A DNA stretch of 6,298 bases. Source: Gammaproteobacteria bacterium (lineage in GTDB: Bacteria; Pseudomonadota; Gammaproteobacteria; Steroidobacterales; Steroidobacteraceae). The position numbers and the translations under genes are program-made. Each line of letters begins with the position of its first letter. The stretch's first letter is position 1. A model generated the notes under the pieces. That model made no database searches and was not told the origin of the DNA. It worked only from the letters and a program-made list of their open reading frames with translations. The stretch covers positions 1-6,298 of the forward strand of contig PMMB01000252.1 of NCBI GenBank assembly GCA_003165495.1, given 5' to 3'. Of the stretch, positions 6,191 through 6,298 are shown one piece after another.

Positions 6191-6298
6191 TCAGCGAATT
6201 TGAATCAGTTGCGTGATGGAGCCGCGCCTGACGCTCAAGACCAGGACATTGGCATTCTTCGCCGCTTCTTTGAACGCCTTGGTGTTCGCGACCGGCGT
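6191..6298 (-). CDS. Do-family (DegP/DegQ/MucD-like) periplasmic serine protease, C-terminal fragment
   Basis: Only the last 35 residues are present; the gene runs off the right edge. The visible tail begins TPVANTKAFKEAAKNANVLV and continues with LSVRRGSITQLIQIR before TGA. This fits the end of the second PDZ domain of Do-type serine proteases, in which 'PVANxxxFxxA' leads into a 'V(L)xVxRxG' strand and a short hydrophobic finish. Such proteases act in the periplasm as quality-control protease/chaperones. The catalytic domain is off-window, so the call rests on this tail. The stop is 4 bp upstream of the SDR start, indicating one operon with it and probably dgcN. Another PDZ-ended protein is possible. 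Confidence 0.65.
   Translation of the reverse strand, partial: TPVANTKAFKEAAKNANVLVLSVRRGSITQLIQIR

Overview
The window looks like ordinary chromosome from a Gram-negative proteobacterium, most probably a gammaproteobacterium. The cues are a TonB-dependent outer-membrane receptor, a Cca protein that aligns from memory almost end to end with the E. coli type (nucleotidyltransferase plus HD domain), a predicted lipoprotein peptidase of the PF10023 kind, a Do-family (DegP/DegQ) protease and a GC-rich, tightly packed layout. The Xanthomonadales/Nevskiales/Steroidobacterales neighbourhood would fit, but that placement is inference. No mobile element, CRISPR array, RNA gene or large non-coding stretch is visible. 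The longest gene-free gap is under 100 bp.

Layout, left to right. (1) The 3' end of a TonB-dependent receptor (+, cut by the left edge). (2) cca (-), convergent with the receptor and 31 bp from it. (3) A PF10023 aminopeptidase-like lipoprotein gene (+), divergent from cca, with only 2 bp between the two start codons. (4) A GcvA-like LysR regulator (+), following the peptidase after about 96 bp. (5) A dgcN-type DUF1611 gene (-), tail to tail with the regulator, 13 bp between stops. (6) An atypical SDR of the 'complex I NDUFA9 subunit' family (-), 15 bp upstream of dgcN. (7) The C-terminal tail of a Do-family serine protease (-, cut by the right edge), 4 bp upstream of the SDR gene. Genes 7, 6 and 5 form a probable operon read right to left: deg protease, NDUFA9-like SDR, dgcN.

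How the genes may relate. The receptor, lipoprotein peptidase and Do protease are envelope proteins, Cca finishes tRNA 3' ends, and DgcN N-acetylates D-glutamate, an amino acid found mainly in peptidoglycan. The most noticeable points are the nearly abutting divergent start codons of cca and the peptidase, with no Shine-Dalgarno and -10-like hexamers placed for leaderless or near-leaderless transcripts; a dgcN gene with no racemase partner (dgcA) in view, placed in an envelope-protease operon and facing a LysR gene; and a conservative Asp-to-Glu change in the Cca metal-binding motif. I found no convincing new multi-gene system here.
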